NCBI RefSeq assembly: GCF_001613805.1 | Contig: NZ_LPVY01000011.1 | Span: forward strand, 62,001-126,000 | Direction of reading: 5' to 3' | DNA from: Thalassospira lucentensis | GTDB lineage: Bacteria > Pseudomonadota > Alphaproteobacteria > Rhodospirillales > Thalassospiraceae | DNA length: 64,000 bases | Part shown: piece after piece, positions 43,628-52,616 of the stretch | Layout of the letters: the number at the start of each line of letters is the position of its first letter | How positions within the stretch are numbered: position 1 is the first letter of the stretch | Made by a program: the position numbers and the translations under genes | Notes under the pieces: generated by a model | The model's database searches: none | The model's input: only the letters and a program-made list of their open reading frames with translations | Told to the model about the DNA's origin: nothing

Positions 43628-44113
43628 TTACTCTCCTACGATCGCCGAAACAGCCTTGTCGGCAGTTTTGGCCTGAACCTTGACACCGATAAGCTTGTCG
43701 GTTGCTTCACGGGCGATTTCGGATGCGGCTTCTGCCACACCTTTCATCGCGTCGTCTTTTGCACCGGCAATGGCTTTTTCGGCATCAGCGGTCTTTTTCG
43801 ACAATTTCTTGACCAGCGCTTCGGTTTTCGCAGCATGCTCCGCAGCTGCTTTTTCCGTTGCTTCACGAATATCTGCCTGTGCGGCATCACGAGCTTCTGC
43901 CAAGGCAGCTTCGTACTTCGCGATGGCGGCATCGGTTTCGTCTTTCAACGCCCGGGCCTTGCCAAGGTTGTCTTCAATGGTTTTGTGACGGCGTTCCAGA
44001 ACTTCCCCAACCTTCGGCAGCGCGATCTTCGACATCAGGAAATACAGGATGCCAAAAATAACGAACAGCCAGAAAATCTGTTCCGAGAACGTCGCAATAT
44101 CAAACTGCGGCAT
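43628..44113 (-). CDS. atpG: F0F1 ATP synthase subunit b'
   Basis: A 161-residue subunit b'. It starts MPQFDIATFSEQIFWLFVIF, the usual b' membrane anchor (FDxxTFxxQIFWL), followed by KIALPKVGEVLERRHKTIED and an Ala/Lys/Glu-rich coiled-coil helix. It pairs with subunit b to form a heterodimeric stator. The symbols atpG and atpF' are both used for it. It is third in the transcribed order after the c subunit, 74 bases downstream of atpE. Confidence 0.94.
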   Translation of the reverse strand: MPQFDIATFSEQIFWLFVIFGILYFLMSKIALPKVGEVLERRHKTIEDNLGKARALKDETDAAIAKYEAALAEARDAAQADIREATEKAAAEHAAKTEALVKKLSKKTADAEKAIAGAKDDAMKGVAEAASEIAREATDKLIGVKVQAKTADKAVSAIVGE

Positions 44114-44187
44114 AGCCTACTCCCGAATTCAACGACACCGGCGAGGGGTATCCTCGCCGGGCCGAGTATTCGCGCAAAAGGCGCCGA

Positions 44188-44412
44188 TTAGCCGAACAGA
44201 ACGATCAGCGCAACGACGAGTGCGAACAGTGCAATAGCTTCGGTAACGGCAAAGCCGATCCAGCCATACAGTTCAACGTCGCCTTTTGCAGCCGGGTTAC
44301 GGCCAACAGTCGCAATCAGGCTCGACCAGATGTTACCAACCCCGATACCGGCACCAATCATGCCAATAGCAGCCAGGCCAGCACCGATCATCTTAGCAGC
44401 ATCGAGTTCCAT
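44188..44412 (-). CDS. atpE: F0F1 ATP synthase subunit c
   Basis: A 74-residue proteolipid of two membrane helices joined by a polar loop (TVGRNPAAKGD, with the RNP loop that contacts the F1 foot). The proton-carrying carboxylate is Glu58 in the second helix (IGFAVTEAIALFALVVAL). The first helix has the Gly/Ala-rich packing GAGLAAIGMIGAGIGVG. It forms the rotary ring with subunit a. No sodium-type ligand set is obvious, so proton use is expected. Confidence 0.97.
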   Translation of the reverse strand: MELDAAKMIGAGLAAIGMIGAGIGVGNIWSSLIATVGRNPAAKGDVELYGWIGFAVTEAIALFALVVALIVLFG

Positions 44413-44472
44413 AACTTCACCCTTTCGAATTTCTTAAAGGCAATCAGAAGAGATCACACCGGTCCACTAGCA

Positions 44473-45195
44473 TTAGTGCATGTGGATTGCATCATGGAGA
44501 TAGATGCAGGTGAGAATGGTGTAGACATAAGCCTGAAGCGCAGCAATGCCGAACTCCAGAACCGTAATCCCCGTCAGAAGAGCGAACGGAAGGACGCCGA
44601 AGATGCCGATCAGGCCGACGAACCCGCCAATCACTTTCAGCATGATGTGTCCGACGGTCATGTTCGCAAACAGTCGGATCGCCAAGCTGAACGGACGAGA
44701 GAAATAGGAGATGACTTCAATCGGGATCAGAATGAAGGCCGTTGCGATCGGCGCACCTTCCGGGAAGAACATCCGGAAATAATGCGTACCGTGGCGAACG
44801 AAGCCAATAATGGTCACACCGATAAAGATCACCAGAGCCATCGCAAAGGTAACAGCGATATGGCTTGTAAACGTAAAGCTGTGCGGGATCATGCCAAGCA
44901 GGTTCCCGAACAGAACAAACATAAACAGGGTAAAAACGAACGGGAAGTACTTGCGACCCGCAGTTCCAACGTTATCTTTCAACATATTGGCGACGAATTC
45001 ATACATCACCTCGGCGGCACCCTGCCAACGGCCAGGTACCAATGCCCCGCGACGCATGCTGAGCGTCATGAAGCCCGTTACGAGAACGGCTGCGATCACC
45101 ATCCAAAGTGCGGAGTTGGTGAAGGAAACATCAACGCCAGCAACCGAAAGCTCGGCCAAGGGCTTGATTTCAAACTGCTCTAGCGGTCCAGCCAC
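44473..45195 (-). CDS. atpB: F0F1 ATP synthase subunit a
   Basis: A 240-residue polytopic protein with five or six helices. The essential arginine that faces the c-ring is in FSLAIRLFANMTVGHIMLK, and the preceding MFFPEGAPIATAFILIPIEV is also conserved. The C-terminus (AALQAYVYTILTCIYLHDAI) carries the exit-channel residues. It lies 33 bases downstream of atpI and 60 bases before atpE. Confidence 0.97.
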   Translation of the reverse strand: MAGPLEQFEIKPLAELSVAGVDVSFTNSALWMVIAAVLVTGFMTLSMRRGALVPGRWQGAAEVMYEFVANMLKDNVGTAGRKYFPFVFTLFMFVLFGNLLGMIPHSFTFTSHIAVTFAMALVIFIGVTIIGFVRHGTHYFRMFFPEGAPIATAFILIPIEVISYFSRPFSLAIRLFANMTVGHIMLKVIGGFVGLIGIFGVLPFALLTGITVLEFGIAALQAYVYTILTCIYLHDAIHMH

Positions 45196-45228
45196 CGTAA
45201 TCCTCGCTCAATCTTTTGAGGGCCAAGG

Positions 45229-45582
45229 CTAATCCTTGTCCCCCTGCTTGCGCTCCCCCATCGCGCGCCCAAGTCCGACTGCACTGTCGAATCCTTTGGC
45301 CACCCGATAAGCGTTAAGACCACCGGCACCTGCTCCGAGAAATACAAACAGAACAAGCAACCAGGGCGTCGTATCAAGCACCCGATCCAGCGCCCAGCCA
45401 ATCAATAGTCCAACAAGAACCGCAGCTATCATTTCCGCCGAAATTCTCATTCCTAATGCCATCCCTTGGGATGGTTTGCCGGTCGCCCGGTTCGGGCCGT
45501 GCGTTTCTTCACGCTTGCTTGCTACAGCCGCCAACTTGCTTTCAAGCTCTGCTAATGAAGCGCGATCTTTATCATCGCTCAT
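45229..45582 (-). CDS. atpI: ATP synthase accessory protein AtpI
   Basis: A 117-residue AtpI/UncI-like protein, first in the F0 operon. A charged N-terminus (MSDDKDRASLAELESKLAAV) precedes two membrane helices (about 50-70, MIAAVLVGLLIGWALDRVL; 75-95, LLVLFVFLGAGAGGLNAYR). AtpI helps assemble the c-ring and may affect magnesium supply. I chose the ATG at 45582 because the longer frame extends through the promoter at 45637-45665; the start follows the beginning of the conserved region. Confidence 0.92.
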   Translation of the reverse strand: MSDDKDRASLAELESKLAAVASKREETHGPNRATGKPSQGMALGMRISAEMIAAVLVGLLIGWALDRVLDTTPWLLVLFVFLGAGAGGLNAYRVAKGFDSAVGLGRAMGERKQGDKD

Positions 45583-45636
45583 TGTCGTGAACCCCGCTGT
45601 GGCAGCCTTGCAAACGTCGCAAGGAAATGCGCGGGC

Positions 45637-45665
45637 AACATACTTAGCGCCCCATAGGCTGTCAA
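45637..45665 (-). promoter_or_regulatory. Sigma-70 promoter of the atp F0 operon
   Basis: On the minus strand TTGACA (45665-45660), 17 bases and TATGTT (45642-45637). The -35 is perfect, and the start would be near 45630, about 48 bases before the atpI ATG. A 12-bp perfect palindrome ATGCAATTGCAT (45693-45704) lies 28 bases further upstream and could bind a regulator. Confidence 0.78.
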
Positions 45666-45670
45666 GCCGT

Positions 45671-45689
45671 AAAACCCGGCCCTGCCGGG
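45671..45689 (-). terminator. Possible terminator just upstream of the atp promoter
   Basis: CCCGGC (45675-45680), loop CCT, GCCGGG (45684-45689); on the minus strand TTTTA follows. It would stop transcription coming from the methyltransferase gene or from an RNA in the 350-base gap. Confidence 0.5.
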
Positions 45690-46041
45690 GGGATGCAATT
45701 GCATTTAACCATTTGTTTTGTAACAATTTTATTGTCGAAATGTGCGATCATTCACATTTGACGTTAGGCGATAGTCGCACCCGCATTTACCGGAGATTTA
45801 CCCAAAAGCCGTCGCGCAACCGGCGGTTTCCCTTGGTTCCTGCCCCTTTGAACCGCAGAATTGGCCTTCTGTGTAACGAGTGTGAATTCAATCGCTTTTT
45901 ATCGATTTCAACCTTTTACCGCGCGGTTTGGGCCCAATATCGCAATGATGTCCCGACACCGGTCACAAAGGGGCACCACCTACCTGGCCGATTCATCGCA
46001 AATCCGCTCGCATCGTTACCAACAGAAACACCGATCCGCGA
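45690..46041. other. Unexplained 350-base gap between the methyltransferase gene and the atp promoter
   Basis: I see no convincing gene. Both flanking genes are on the minus strand. The part next to the promoter is AT-rich and holds small dyads: ACAAT-N3-ATTGT (45723-45735) and TGTG-N8-CACA (45741-45756). A 3' untranslated region or small RNA ending at the 45671-45689 hairpin is possible. Confidence 0.4.
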
Positions 46042-47385
46042 TTACTTCGGCAAATCGACCGATAGGCATCGCTGTCCGTCCTGCTGCTGCCAGCCGCTTT
46101 CGGATGACGATGCCAGCATCCAGTCAAACTTATGAAATAGCCCCCAGACCGCTGCCAATGTATTGTCTGCTATCTGGTTCATGTCGATTGGCTGTTTATG
46201 CAGGATTTCGTCGCGCAACCGGGCCGATATATCCTCAAAGGACGTCTTGCCATCAAACAGCGCCAAAAGCCGTGCCAGATCTGGCCCAGCTGTGAGGTCG
46301 ACCGCATTGCCGGTACCATCTGCAAGGACAATCGGTTTGCCCGCATTGCTGAGCAGATCGTCAAAGAAGCTTTCAGAAGGGGCAGCAAAGAACCACGGAC
46401 ATAAATCGCGGTCCGGCATTGCGGTTGCGGACACTGCACGTTTGGAGTCAGGACGCGTAAGATAAAACGCGTGCAACGGCATTGCACCACTGTAACGTTC
46501 ACAAAATGCCTGCTGATCACGAAGCGGCAAAGACATCAGATCGCGCAGGATTTTCGGATCGGCAATTTGGTTATCAATGCTGTAATGCGCCTTGCCGGTG
46601 CCGCCAAAGCCGAAAAAGCCGGTAAAGGCTGCAACTTCAAGCCCGGCTGACGCCGCAAAGTCATAAACACCGTGCACGTCATAGGCACATTCAACCGGAT
46701 GCAGCAGCAGATCGACAATCTCGGGATCATTTTCAAGCAATCCTTTGATAAAGCCCGGACCACCACCCATTTTAAGCAGCATGTTGCCTTCGGGTAGGGT
46801 CGAAAGCAGGCTCCGCGTCATGGCGAGCTGTTCGTCAAGTGTCTTGCCCGGCAGAAGCGGCGCAACCATCCTGCGCCACTCGGTCACGGCAAAGCGGCCA
46901 TGTTCACCGTACAGCATCGCACCGATGCACCCGTCATCGGCAAGGACTGCAACCAGATCACCAAGCCCCTCTTCCGGCATTTCAAGGTGGTGCAGCACAC
47001 CTGCACAATTGATGTAATCGAACTTTTTCGGTGCAGTCGCGGCGAACTCGCCAATCGTCGCATTTACATAGGTGACATTGGTTAAACCGCGTGCCTCGAC
47101 GCGCGCACGCGCCACCCTCGTACTGGCACTTGATGGTTCAAGATAGGTGACCTGCCCGCCGCAATCGCGCAGTTGTTCCGCCAGCCAGACAAGACTGTCT
47201 CCGGTTCCCCCGCCGGCAACAAGTGCGTGAAAACCGGCATCAATCTTTTTGCGGCCACCAAAACCATAATGATTGACCCGGGAAAGAGTATCCATCGGCG
47301 GCATCAGCAACCGGTCCTTTTCCTCCTGCGGGTCGCGCATCGGATAAGGAAACTGTTCGTATAACGCGCGGACTTCTTTGGACAT
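46042..47385 (-). CDS. Class I SAM-dependent methyltransferase with regulatory-type C-terminal region
   Basis: A 447-residue protein. The SAM-binding motif I is HALVAGGGTGDSLVWLAEQL (about 53-66), motif II has the acidic end in VTYLEPSSAS, and motif IV is FDYINCAGVLHH. The preceding N-terminus RALYEQFPYPMRDP is found in methyltransferases of the PrmA/UbiE-like group with a Pro-rich entry. The C-terminal 200 residues are less recognisable and may bind substrate. I chose the ATG at 47385. It starts 92 bases after the smc stop and may belong to that unit. The substrate is unknown. Confidence 0.85.
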   Translation of the reverse strand: MSKEVRALYEQFPYPMRDPQEEKDRLLMPPMDTLSRVNHYGFGGRKKIDAGFHALVAGGGTGDSLVWLAEQLRDCGGQVTYLEPSSASTRVARARVEARGLTNVTYVNATIGEFAATAPKKFDYINCAGVLHHLEMPEEGLGDLVAVLADDGCIGAMLYGEHGRFAVTEWRRMVAPLLPGKTLDEQLAMTRSLLSTLPEGNMLLKMGGGPGFIKGLLENDPEIVDLLLHPVECAYDVHGVYDFAASAGLEVAAFTGFFGFGGTGKAHYSIDNQIADPKILRDLMSLPLRDQQAFCERYSGAMPLHAFYLTRPDSKRAVSATAMPDRDLCPWFFAAPSESFFDDLLSNAGKPIVLADGTGNAVDLTAGPDLARLLALFDGKTSFEDISARLRDEILHKQPIDMNQIADNTLAAVWGLFHKFDWMLASSSESGWQQQDGQRCLSVDLPK

Positions 47386-47476
47386 TCTGCACACTTTTCC
47401 CGGTTGGAGTGTCTCGTCAAGACTCCCTCTTAACCTAAAGACAGATCCTAACGAAACCCCAATACGGGAAAAATGA

Positions 47477-50400
47477 TCAGTTGGTGAAATCGAGCTCTTT
47501 TTGCTCTTTCTGGGAATAAACCTCTGCCTGACGCAGATCCACCGACACCAGCGAGGAAACGCCGCGTTCCGCCATGGTCACACCAAACAGGCGATTCATT
47601 CGGGCCATGGTCATGCGATGGTGGGTAATCACAAGGAAGCGCGTATTGGCGTGGCGACCAATCGCTTCAAGCAGCTTGCAGAACCGGTCCACGTTGGCGT
47701 CGTCAAGCGGTGCATCAACTTCGTCAAGCACGCAGATCGGGGCCGGGTTGGTCAGGAACACCGCAAACAAAAGCGCAACAGCGGTCAATGCCTGCTCGCC
47801 CCCCGAGAGCAATGAAAGGTGCTGCAATTTCTTGCCCGGCGGAGATGCCATGATCTCAAGACCGGCTTCAAGCGGGTCATCCGCGTCGGTCAGCATCAGA
47901 TGCGCGCCACCACCGCCAAACAGCCTAACAAACAGCTGTTGGAAATGCTTGTCGACTTCGTCAAATGCGGCCTTCAGACGGTTTCGCGCTTCCCGGTTCA
48001 GCTGGTTGATGCCGTTGCGCAATTTATCAATCGCTGCAATCAGGTCATCGCGTTCGGAAACCAGCGTGTCTTTCTGTTCTTCCATCTCGGCCAGTTCGAC
48101 CTCGGCGCGCAGGTTGACCGCACCAAGGTTTTCGCGTTCGCGCGACTGACGTTGCAAACGGGCTTCGATATCGTCTTCGGAAGGCAATTCCTTGGTCTGG
48201 TCGATTTCGGCCAGTTCAACAAGCTGATCGGGGGTGGCATTAACCCGTTCGCGAATGCGTTCAATCAAATCTCGGCGGTGCTGTTCTGCCTGTTCCAGAA
48301 GTGCTTCACACCTAACCCGGCCTTCGCGGGCCTCGGCAAGTTTCTGTTCCGCTTCTTTCAGGTTGTGATCTGCTTCGCGCTGCGCATTTTCGGCACGTGC
48401 CAATTCATCAGCCGCATCCTTGCGCGCCTGGTCGGCTATTTCGATCCGGTCCGAAAGGATCGCACGGCGTTCCTCGATCTCGTCGGGCTTAAGCTCAAGC
48501 TCCTCGATCTCCATCCGCGCTTCTTCCTGACGCTCGCGAAGCTGGGCCACACGTTCACCCGCCCCCGATGCGCGATCATTCCAGGATGCGATTTCGCTTT
48601 CGACAAATTCAAGGCGCTTGCGACGGCCTGATGCGTCACGCTGCATCCGTTCAAGCTGGCTTCGCGCTTCCATCTGATCGGCACGCGCATCCGAAAGCTC
48701 GGCACGCTTTTCAATCAACTCTGCCTTGATTTCCATCAGGCCTTCGCTCGATTCCTCGGGCGTTGCGGCAAGCTCTTCCTGCTCGGCGATCAGTTCGTCC
48801 AGATCCTGCTTGGCGCGCTTTTCGGCTTCTTCAGCATGTTGCAGACGACCTTCAATGGCGCTGGCGTCACGTTTGATATTGGCAATTTCCTCACGCGCGC
48901 GGGCCAAAGATCCCTCCGCCTCGCGAAGGGCGCGGTGGGCTTCCTGTTCGCCATTGCGCGCGGCTTCGATATCTTCTTCAAGACGTTCGACATTTTCACG
49001 TGCCGTATCGGCCTTTTCGACCGCAAGTTCGACCGCTTCGTCGACCTCCTCAAGCTCATGACGCAATTCTTCAAGTCTATTACGCTGCCGCAACCGTGCT
49101 GCCGCTGGAAGTTCCGCACCAACCTTAATACGATAACCATCCCACCGCCAAAGCGCACCGTCGCGCGACACCAGCCGTTGCCCGGTTTTCAGCGTTTTGG
49201 CCAGCCAGTTCCCGGTTGCCTCGTCATCGACAACCCCGATCTGCCAAAGACGGCGGTTCAGCAATGCCGGACCTTCAACAAATTTCGCCAGCGCCTGAAC
49301 CCCCTCGGGCAGGGCCGGGTCATCCGCACCGGGGTCAACCACCGACCAGTGCATCGGCGCATCTTCGGCATCGGGCGCGTCAAGGTCTTCTCCAAGTGCC
49401 GCGGCCATCGCCATTTCAAGACCGCTGGTCACCGAAAGCTTTTCGATCACCGCCGGGAATTGCTGATCAGCATTTCCCTTGACCAGACTTTCAAGCGCTT
49501 CGATTTCGGCCACAAGCCGTGCCTTGCGGCTTTCAACATCACGAAGCGCATCGCGCGATGCGGTTTCGGCTGTTTTCAGGCTATCTTCACGATCCCGCAA
49601 TTCGGCAAGGCGCATCTCGGCTTCTTCGATGGCAAGCTTGCGCTGCTCGCAAAGTTCCTCGCATTCCTCAAGCGCCAGACCGGCTTCTTCAAGGGCATCG
49701 GTAAAATCGGCTTCAATCCGGATATCATCAAGGCGTGCAACCGCCTCGTCATAGCGTTCGGTCAGACGCGACCGGCGGGCGGAAAGTTCGCTTAGCCGCT
49801 GCTGAACGCTTTTAAGTCGGGCTTCCTCGGCCGCGGCCCGGCTGGTCAGTTCGTCAACCTGCCCTTCCAACGTCTCGACCCTTGCGGCCTGCTCGACGGC
49901 GCGTTCCTTTGCCTCGTCAAGCTCGTCATCCTCGCCGCCCTGCGCTTCGCGCAGTTCTTCGCGTTCATTTTTAAGCTTGTTCAGGGCACCTTCGGCGTCG
50001 CTTGCCAGTTCGGCTTCACGTGCAAGATCGGCATCAATCTGCTGGATGCGCGCGCGAAGCTGCGACATCTGTGTTTCGATCTGGGCCTTGTCCTTGTCCA
50101 GCCCTTCGCGCTCGATCAGCATACGCTGCAGGGCCGCTGCCGCATCGCTTTCCTTTTTGCGAAGTTCGGGAAGGCTTGCAGCAATATGGGCCTGAATGGT
50201 GGTGGCCTCGGTCACCTGACCGGTCAGGTCACGCACGGCACTTTCACCGAGCACAAGCAATTCACGGGCATCTGCCTGCCGTTTGTCGGCATCTGTCCAG
50301 CGGATGAGGAACAGCAATGCTTCGGTCTGGCGAATACTTTCGGAAAGTTTGCGATACCGTTCGGCCTGTCGGGCCTGCTTTTGCAGGGATGCGATCTGGC

Positions 50401-51010
50401 TATCAAGTGTCACCAGAACGTCTTCAAGACGTTCCATATTCTGTTCGGCATTTTTAAGCCGAAGCTCGGCCTCATGGCGGCGTGAATGCAGGCCGGTGAT
50501 CCCGGCGGCTTCTTCCAGAACAAGCCTGCGCTGGCTTGGCTTCGCCCCGATCAGGGCCCCGATCTTGCCCTGCGACACCATGGCGTTTGACCGCGCCCCG
50601 GTTGCCGCATCAGCAAACAGCAGTTGGACGTCACGCGCGCGGACATCCTTGCCATTCACCTTGTAATTCGAGCCACCACTGCGTTCGATGCGTCGAACGA
50701 CTTCAAGTGTCTCGTGATCGTTGAACATTGCCGGGGCTTTACGTTCCGCATTATCCAGAACGACAGTAACCTCGGCAACATTTCGTGCAGGACGGGACGA
50801 TGTTCCGCCAAAAATAACGTCAGACATGTCCGAGCCGCGCATCTGCTTGGCCGAGGTTTCCCCCATGACCCAGCGCAGCGCTTCGACAAGATTGGATTTG
50901 CCACAACCATTCGGGCCGACAACCCCTGTCAGCCCGTCTTCCACCAATAATTCGGTTGAATCGACGAAGGATTTGAACCCCGTCAGCCGTAGCGATTTAA
51001 ACTGGACCAA
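47477..51010 (-). CDS. smc: Chromosome segregation ATPase SMC
   Basis: A 1177-residue SMC. Walker A is GPNGCGKSN (32-40) in the N-terminal head; two long coiled coils (about 165-500 and 660-1000) flank the hinge (about 515-640, EKLSVTSGLEMAMAAALGED). The C-terminal head has the signature LLSGGEQALTAVALLFAVFL and Walker B CVLDEVDAPLDDANVDRF. It folds chromosomes with ScpA/ScpB, which are not in the window. The start is a TTG at 51010, immediately before VQFKSLRLTGFKSF; the out-of-frame ATG nearby does not serve. Length is normal. Confidence 0.97.
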   Translation of the reverse strand: MVQFKSLRLTGFKSFVDSTELLVEDGLTGVVGPNGCGKSNLVEALRWVMGETSAKQMRGSDMSDVIFGGTSSRPARNVAEVTVVLDNAERKAPAMFNDHETLEVVRRIERSGGSNYKVNGKDVRARDVQLLFADAATGARSNAMVSQGKIGALIGAKPSQRRLVLEEAAGITGLHSRRHEAELRLKNAEQNMERLEDVLVTLDSQIASLQKQARQAERYRKLSESIRQTEALLFLIRWTDADKRQADARELLVLGESAVRDLTGQVTEATTIQAHIAASLPELRKKESDAAAALQRMLIEREGLDKDKAQIETQMSQLRARIQQIDADLAREAELASDAEGALNKLKNEREELREAQGGEDDELDEAKERAVEQAARVETLEGQVDELTSRAAAEEARLKSVQQRLSELSARRSRLTERYDEAVARLDDIRIEADFTDALEEAGLALEECEELCEQRKLAIEEAEMRLAELRDREDSLKTAETASRDALRDVESRKARLVAEIEALESLVKGNADQQFPAVIEKLSVTSGLEMAMAAALGEDLDAPDAEDAPMHWSVVDPGADDPALPEGVQALAKFVEGPALLNRRLWQIGVVDDEATGNWLAKTLKTGQRLVSRDGALWRWDGYRIKVGAELPAAARLRQRNRLEELRHELEEVDEAVELAVEKADTARENVERLEEDIEAARNGEQEAHRALREAEGSLARAREEIANIKRDASAIEGRLQHAEEAEKRAKQDLDELIAEQEELAATPEESSEGLMEIKAELIEKRAELSDARADQMEARSQLERMQRDASGRRKRLEFVESEIASWNDRASGAGERVAQLRERQEEARMEIEELELKPDEIEERRAILSDRIEIADQARKDAADELARAENAQREADHNLKEAEQKLAEAREGRVRCEALLEQAEQHRRDLIERIRERVNATPDQLVELAEIDQTKELPSEDDIEARLQRQSRERENLGAVNLRAEVELAEMEEQKDTLVSERDDLIAAIDKLRNGINQLNREARNRLKAAFDEVDKHFQQLFVRLFGGGGAHLMLTDADDPLEAGLEIMASPPGKKLQHLSLLSGGEQALTAVALLFAVFLTNPAPICVLDEVDAPLDDANVDRFCKLLEAIGRHANTRFLVITHHRMTMARMNRLFGVTMAERGVSSLVSVDLRQAEVYSQKEQKELDFTN

Positions 51011-51082
51011 TCATGCCCCCGGTCCGTCCCTTCCCCTGATTGCCAGATGCCGCATTTGCGGCATCTAGCAAGATCACATTTA

Positions 51083-51679
51083 TCAGTTGGTCAGTTCTTC
51101 GACCTTATCTTCGAAGAACTTCAGATCGCGCGAACCGGCAAAGGTTTCGCCATCGATAACGAAGCTCGGCGTTGAATTGACCTTGAATTCCTGTTCACCG
51201 CGCATGCGCGATGCAACGATCCCGTCAATCAGGGCCTCGTCCGACATGCAGGCATCAACCGCATCGCTATCCATACCGGCAAAACGGACCACCTGTTTGA
51301 TCCCTTCGATCGGGTCAGATGCACGTGCCCAGGTCATCTGCGATTTGAACAGCATCCCCAGAACACCGAAATAACGATCATCACCGGCACACTGTGCAAC
51401 AGCAGCGGCGCGCACGGCAACACCATCCAGCGGATAATCGCGGAAGATCAGTTTCGCCTTACCGGTATCGATCAGCGATTTCTTGATTTCCGGCAGGGTT
51501 TCATTGTGGAACGCGGCGCAATGCGGGCAGGTCAGCGACGCATATTCAATGATCGTCACCGGCGCATCCGGATTACCAAGCACATGTTCCTTATATTCCA
51601 CAGCCTTGGCCTGCTGCGCCCCGACAACACCAATCGCAAACGCGAATACGACCGCAAAAAACTTAACTGCCTTCAGCAA
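51083..51679 (-). CDS. Periplasmic DsbA-like thioredoxin-fold protein
   Basis: A 198-residue thiol oxidoreductase. Residues 1-26 are a signal peptide (ending AQQAKA). The active site is CPHC at 51-54, the DsbA-type dipeptide PH, and the cis-proline is in NSTPSFVIDG. DUF-type helices between form the usual insertion. It may introduce disulfides or act as a protein disulfide reductase. It starts at a TTG with a strong CGGAGG site 7 bases upstream. The order DUF721, DsbA-like, smc is conserved in alphaproteobacteria. Confidence 0.93.
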   Translation of the reverse strand: MLKAVKFFAVVFAFAIGVVGAQQAKAVEYKEHVLGNPDAPVTIIEYASLTCPHCAAFHNETLPEIKKSLIDTGKAKLIFRDYPLDGVAVRAAAVAQCAGDDRYFGVLGMLFKSQMTWARASDPIEGIKQVVRFAGMDSDAVDACMSDEALIDGIVASRMRGEQEFKVNSTPSFVIDGETFAGSRDLKFFEDKVEELTN

Positions 51680-51912
51680 GGAAACCTCCGTTAAAACAAT
51701 ATTTTGTGATTACAAGCCTGTTGCAGCGCGGGAGTCAACACGCCCCCCAAAAGCGCTAATGAGCCAACGAGTCGCCAACATCGTTTGGAAATACGGCAAC
51801 TCCGTGATCACACATTATGGGAAAATGATTCGATCCGGCCCGCACCGGAATAAGGCTTTGGGCCCCTGATTGGCAAATGACTTACACGTGATTTAAAATA
51901 CAATTTCACCGG

Positions 51913-52536
51913 CTATTTCTTCTGTCCCGGTTGCCCGCGTGAATGGATATCCCCCGAAATGCGACGTCCAAGTCGGGTCAGCACTTCGCGCAGATGCGGG
52001 TCTTCGATTTTGGCGATATCGACTTCGCTGGTTTCGCGGATTGGGCCTTCGGGCACGTTTTCCGGTCGTTTGACCTTGCGTTCGGGGCGGGAAATATCAC
52101 CCTGCATCATCTTGATGCGTTCCACCGCACGATACCCAAAATAGGTATTCACCCGGTCGATGATCTGCGGCATGCGGTGCTGCAATTCAATCGCCACCGG
52201 CCCGGTCACCCGGATCACAAGCGTCCCACCCCCGGCATTTTCACCCCGCGGCGGGTTGTATTTGACCGGCATGGTGAATTGTTCAAGGTCACGACCGACA
52301 ATTTCCGCCCAGTGCAAAATAATTTCGGCCTGAAAGAAACCTCGTTTGCGCACCAGTGGGCGCGTCAGATTGCCAACCATGGCAGCGATATTACGCAGGC
52401 CCATCCGGCGTTCTGAGCTGCCCATCGGAGTAATTTTCTGTTTCTTTTTGACCGCATTTTTTGCCGCGACCATATCGGCACGCTGATCGGGCGTGCTATG
52501 TGTCGGCGTATCGGTCATATCTTTTTGCTTGCTCAC
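51913..52536 (-). CDS. dciA: DUF721/DciA-family protein
   Basis: A 207-residue DUF721 protein. The conserved core is about residues 50-140 (FQAEIILHWAEIVGRDLEQF; TLVIRVTGPVAIELQHRMPQ; VERIKMMQGD). DciA loads the replicative helicase DnaB in bacteria lacking DnaC. The charged C-terminal tail is variable. The start may be the GTG at 52536 or the ATG at 52518. It is divergent from mutY. A role in helicase loading here is inferred from the family. Confidence 0.88.
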   Translation of the reverse strand: MSKQKDMTDTPTHSTPDQRADMVAAKNAVKKKQKITPMGSSERRMGLRNIAAMVGNLTRPLVRKRGFFQAEIILHWAEIVGRDLEQFTMPVKYNPPRGENAGGGTLVIRVTGPVAIELQHRMPQIIDRVNTYFGYRAVERIKMMQGDISRPERKVKRPENVPEGPIRETSEVDIAKIEDPHLREVLTRLGRRISGDIHSRGQPGQKK

Positions 52537-52616
52537 GCCCGCTTCTTTCGTAGGGTCTGCTAAGAACCTAAACGTAATTACCCGTTTTCATCCCCGCAAC
52601 ATAACACGGGAACGCC

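Noticed and set aside
48836-49795. 319-residue open frame on the plus strand
   Set aside because: It is antisense to the coiled-coil part of smc; its Phe/Arg-rich composition is a mirror of Glu/Arg codons.
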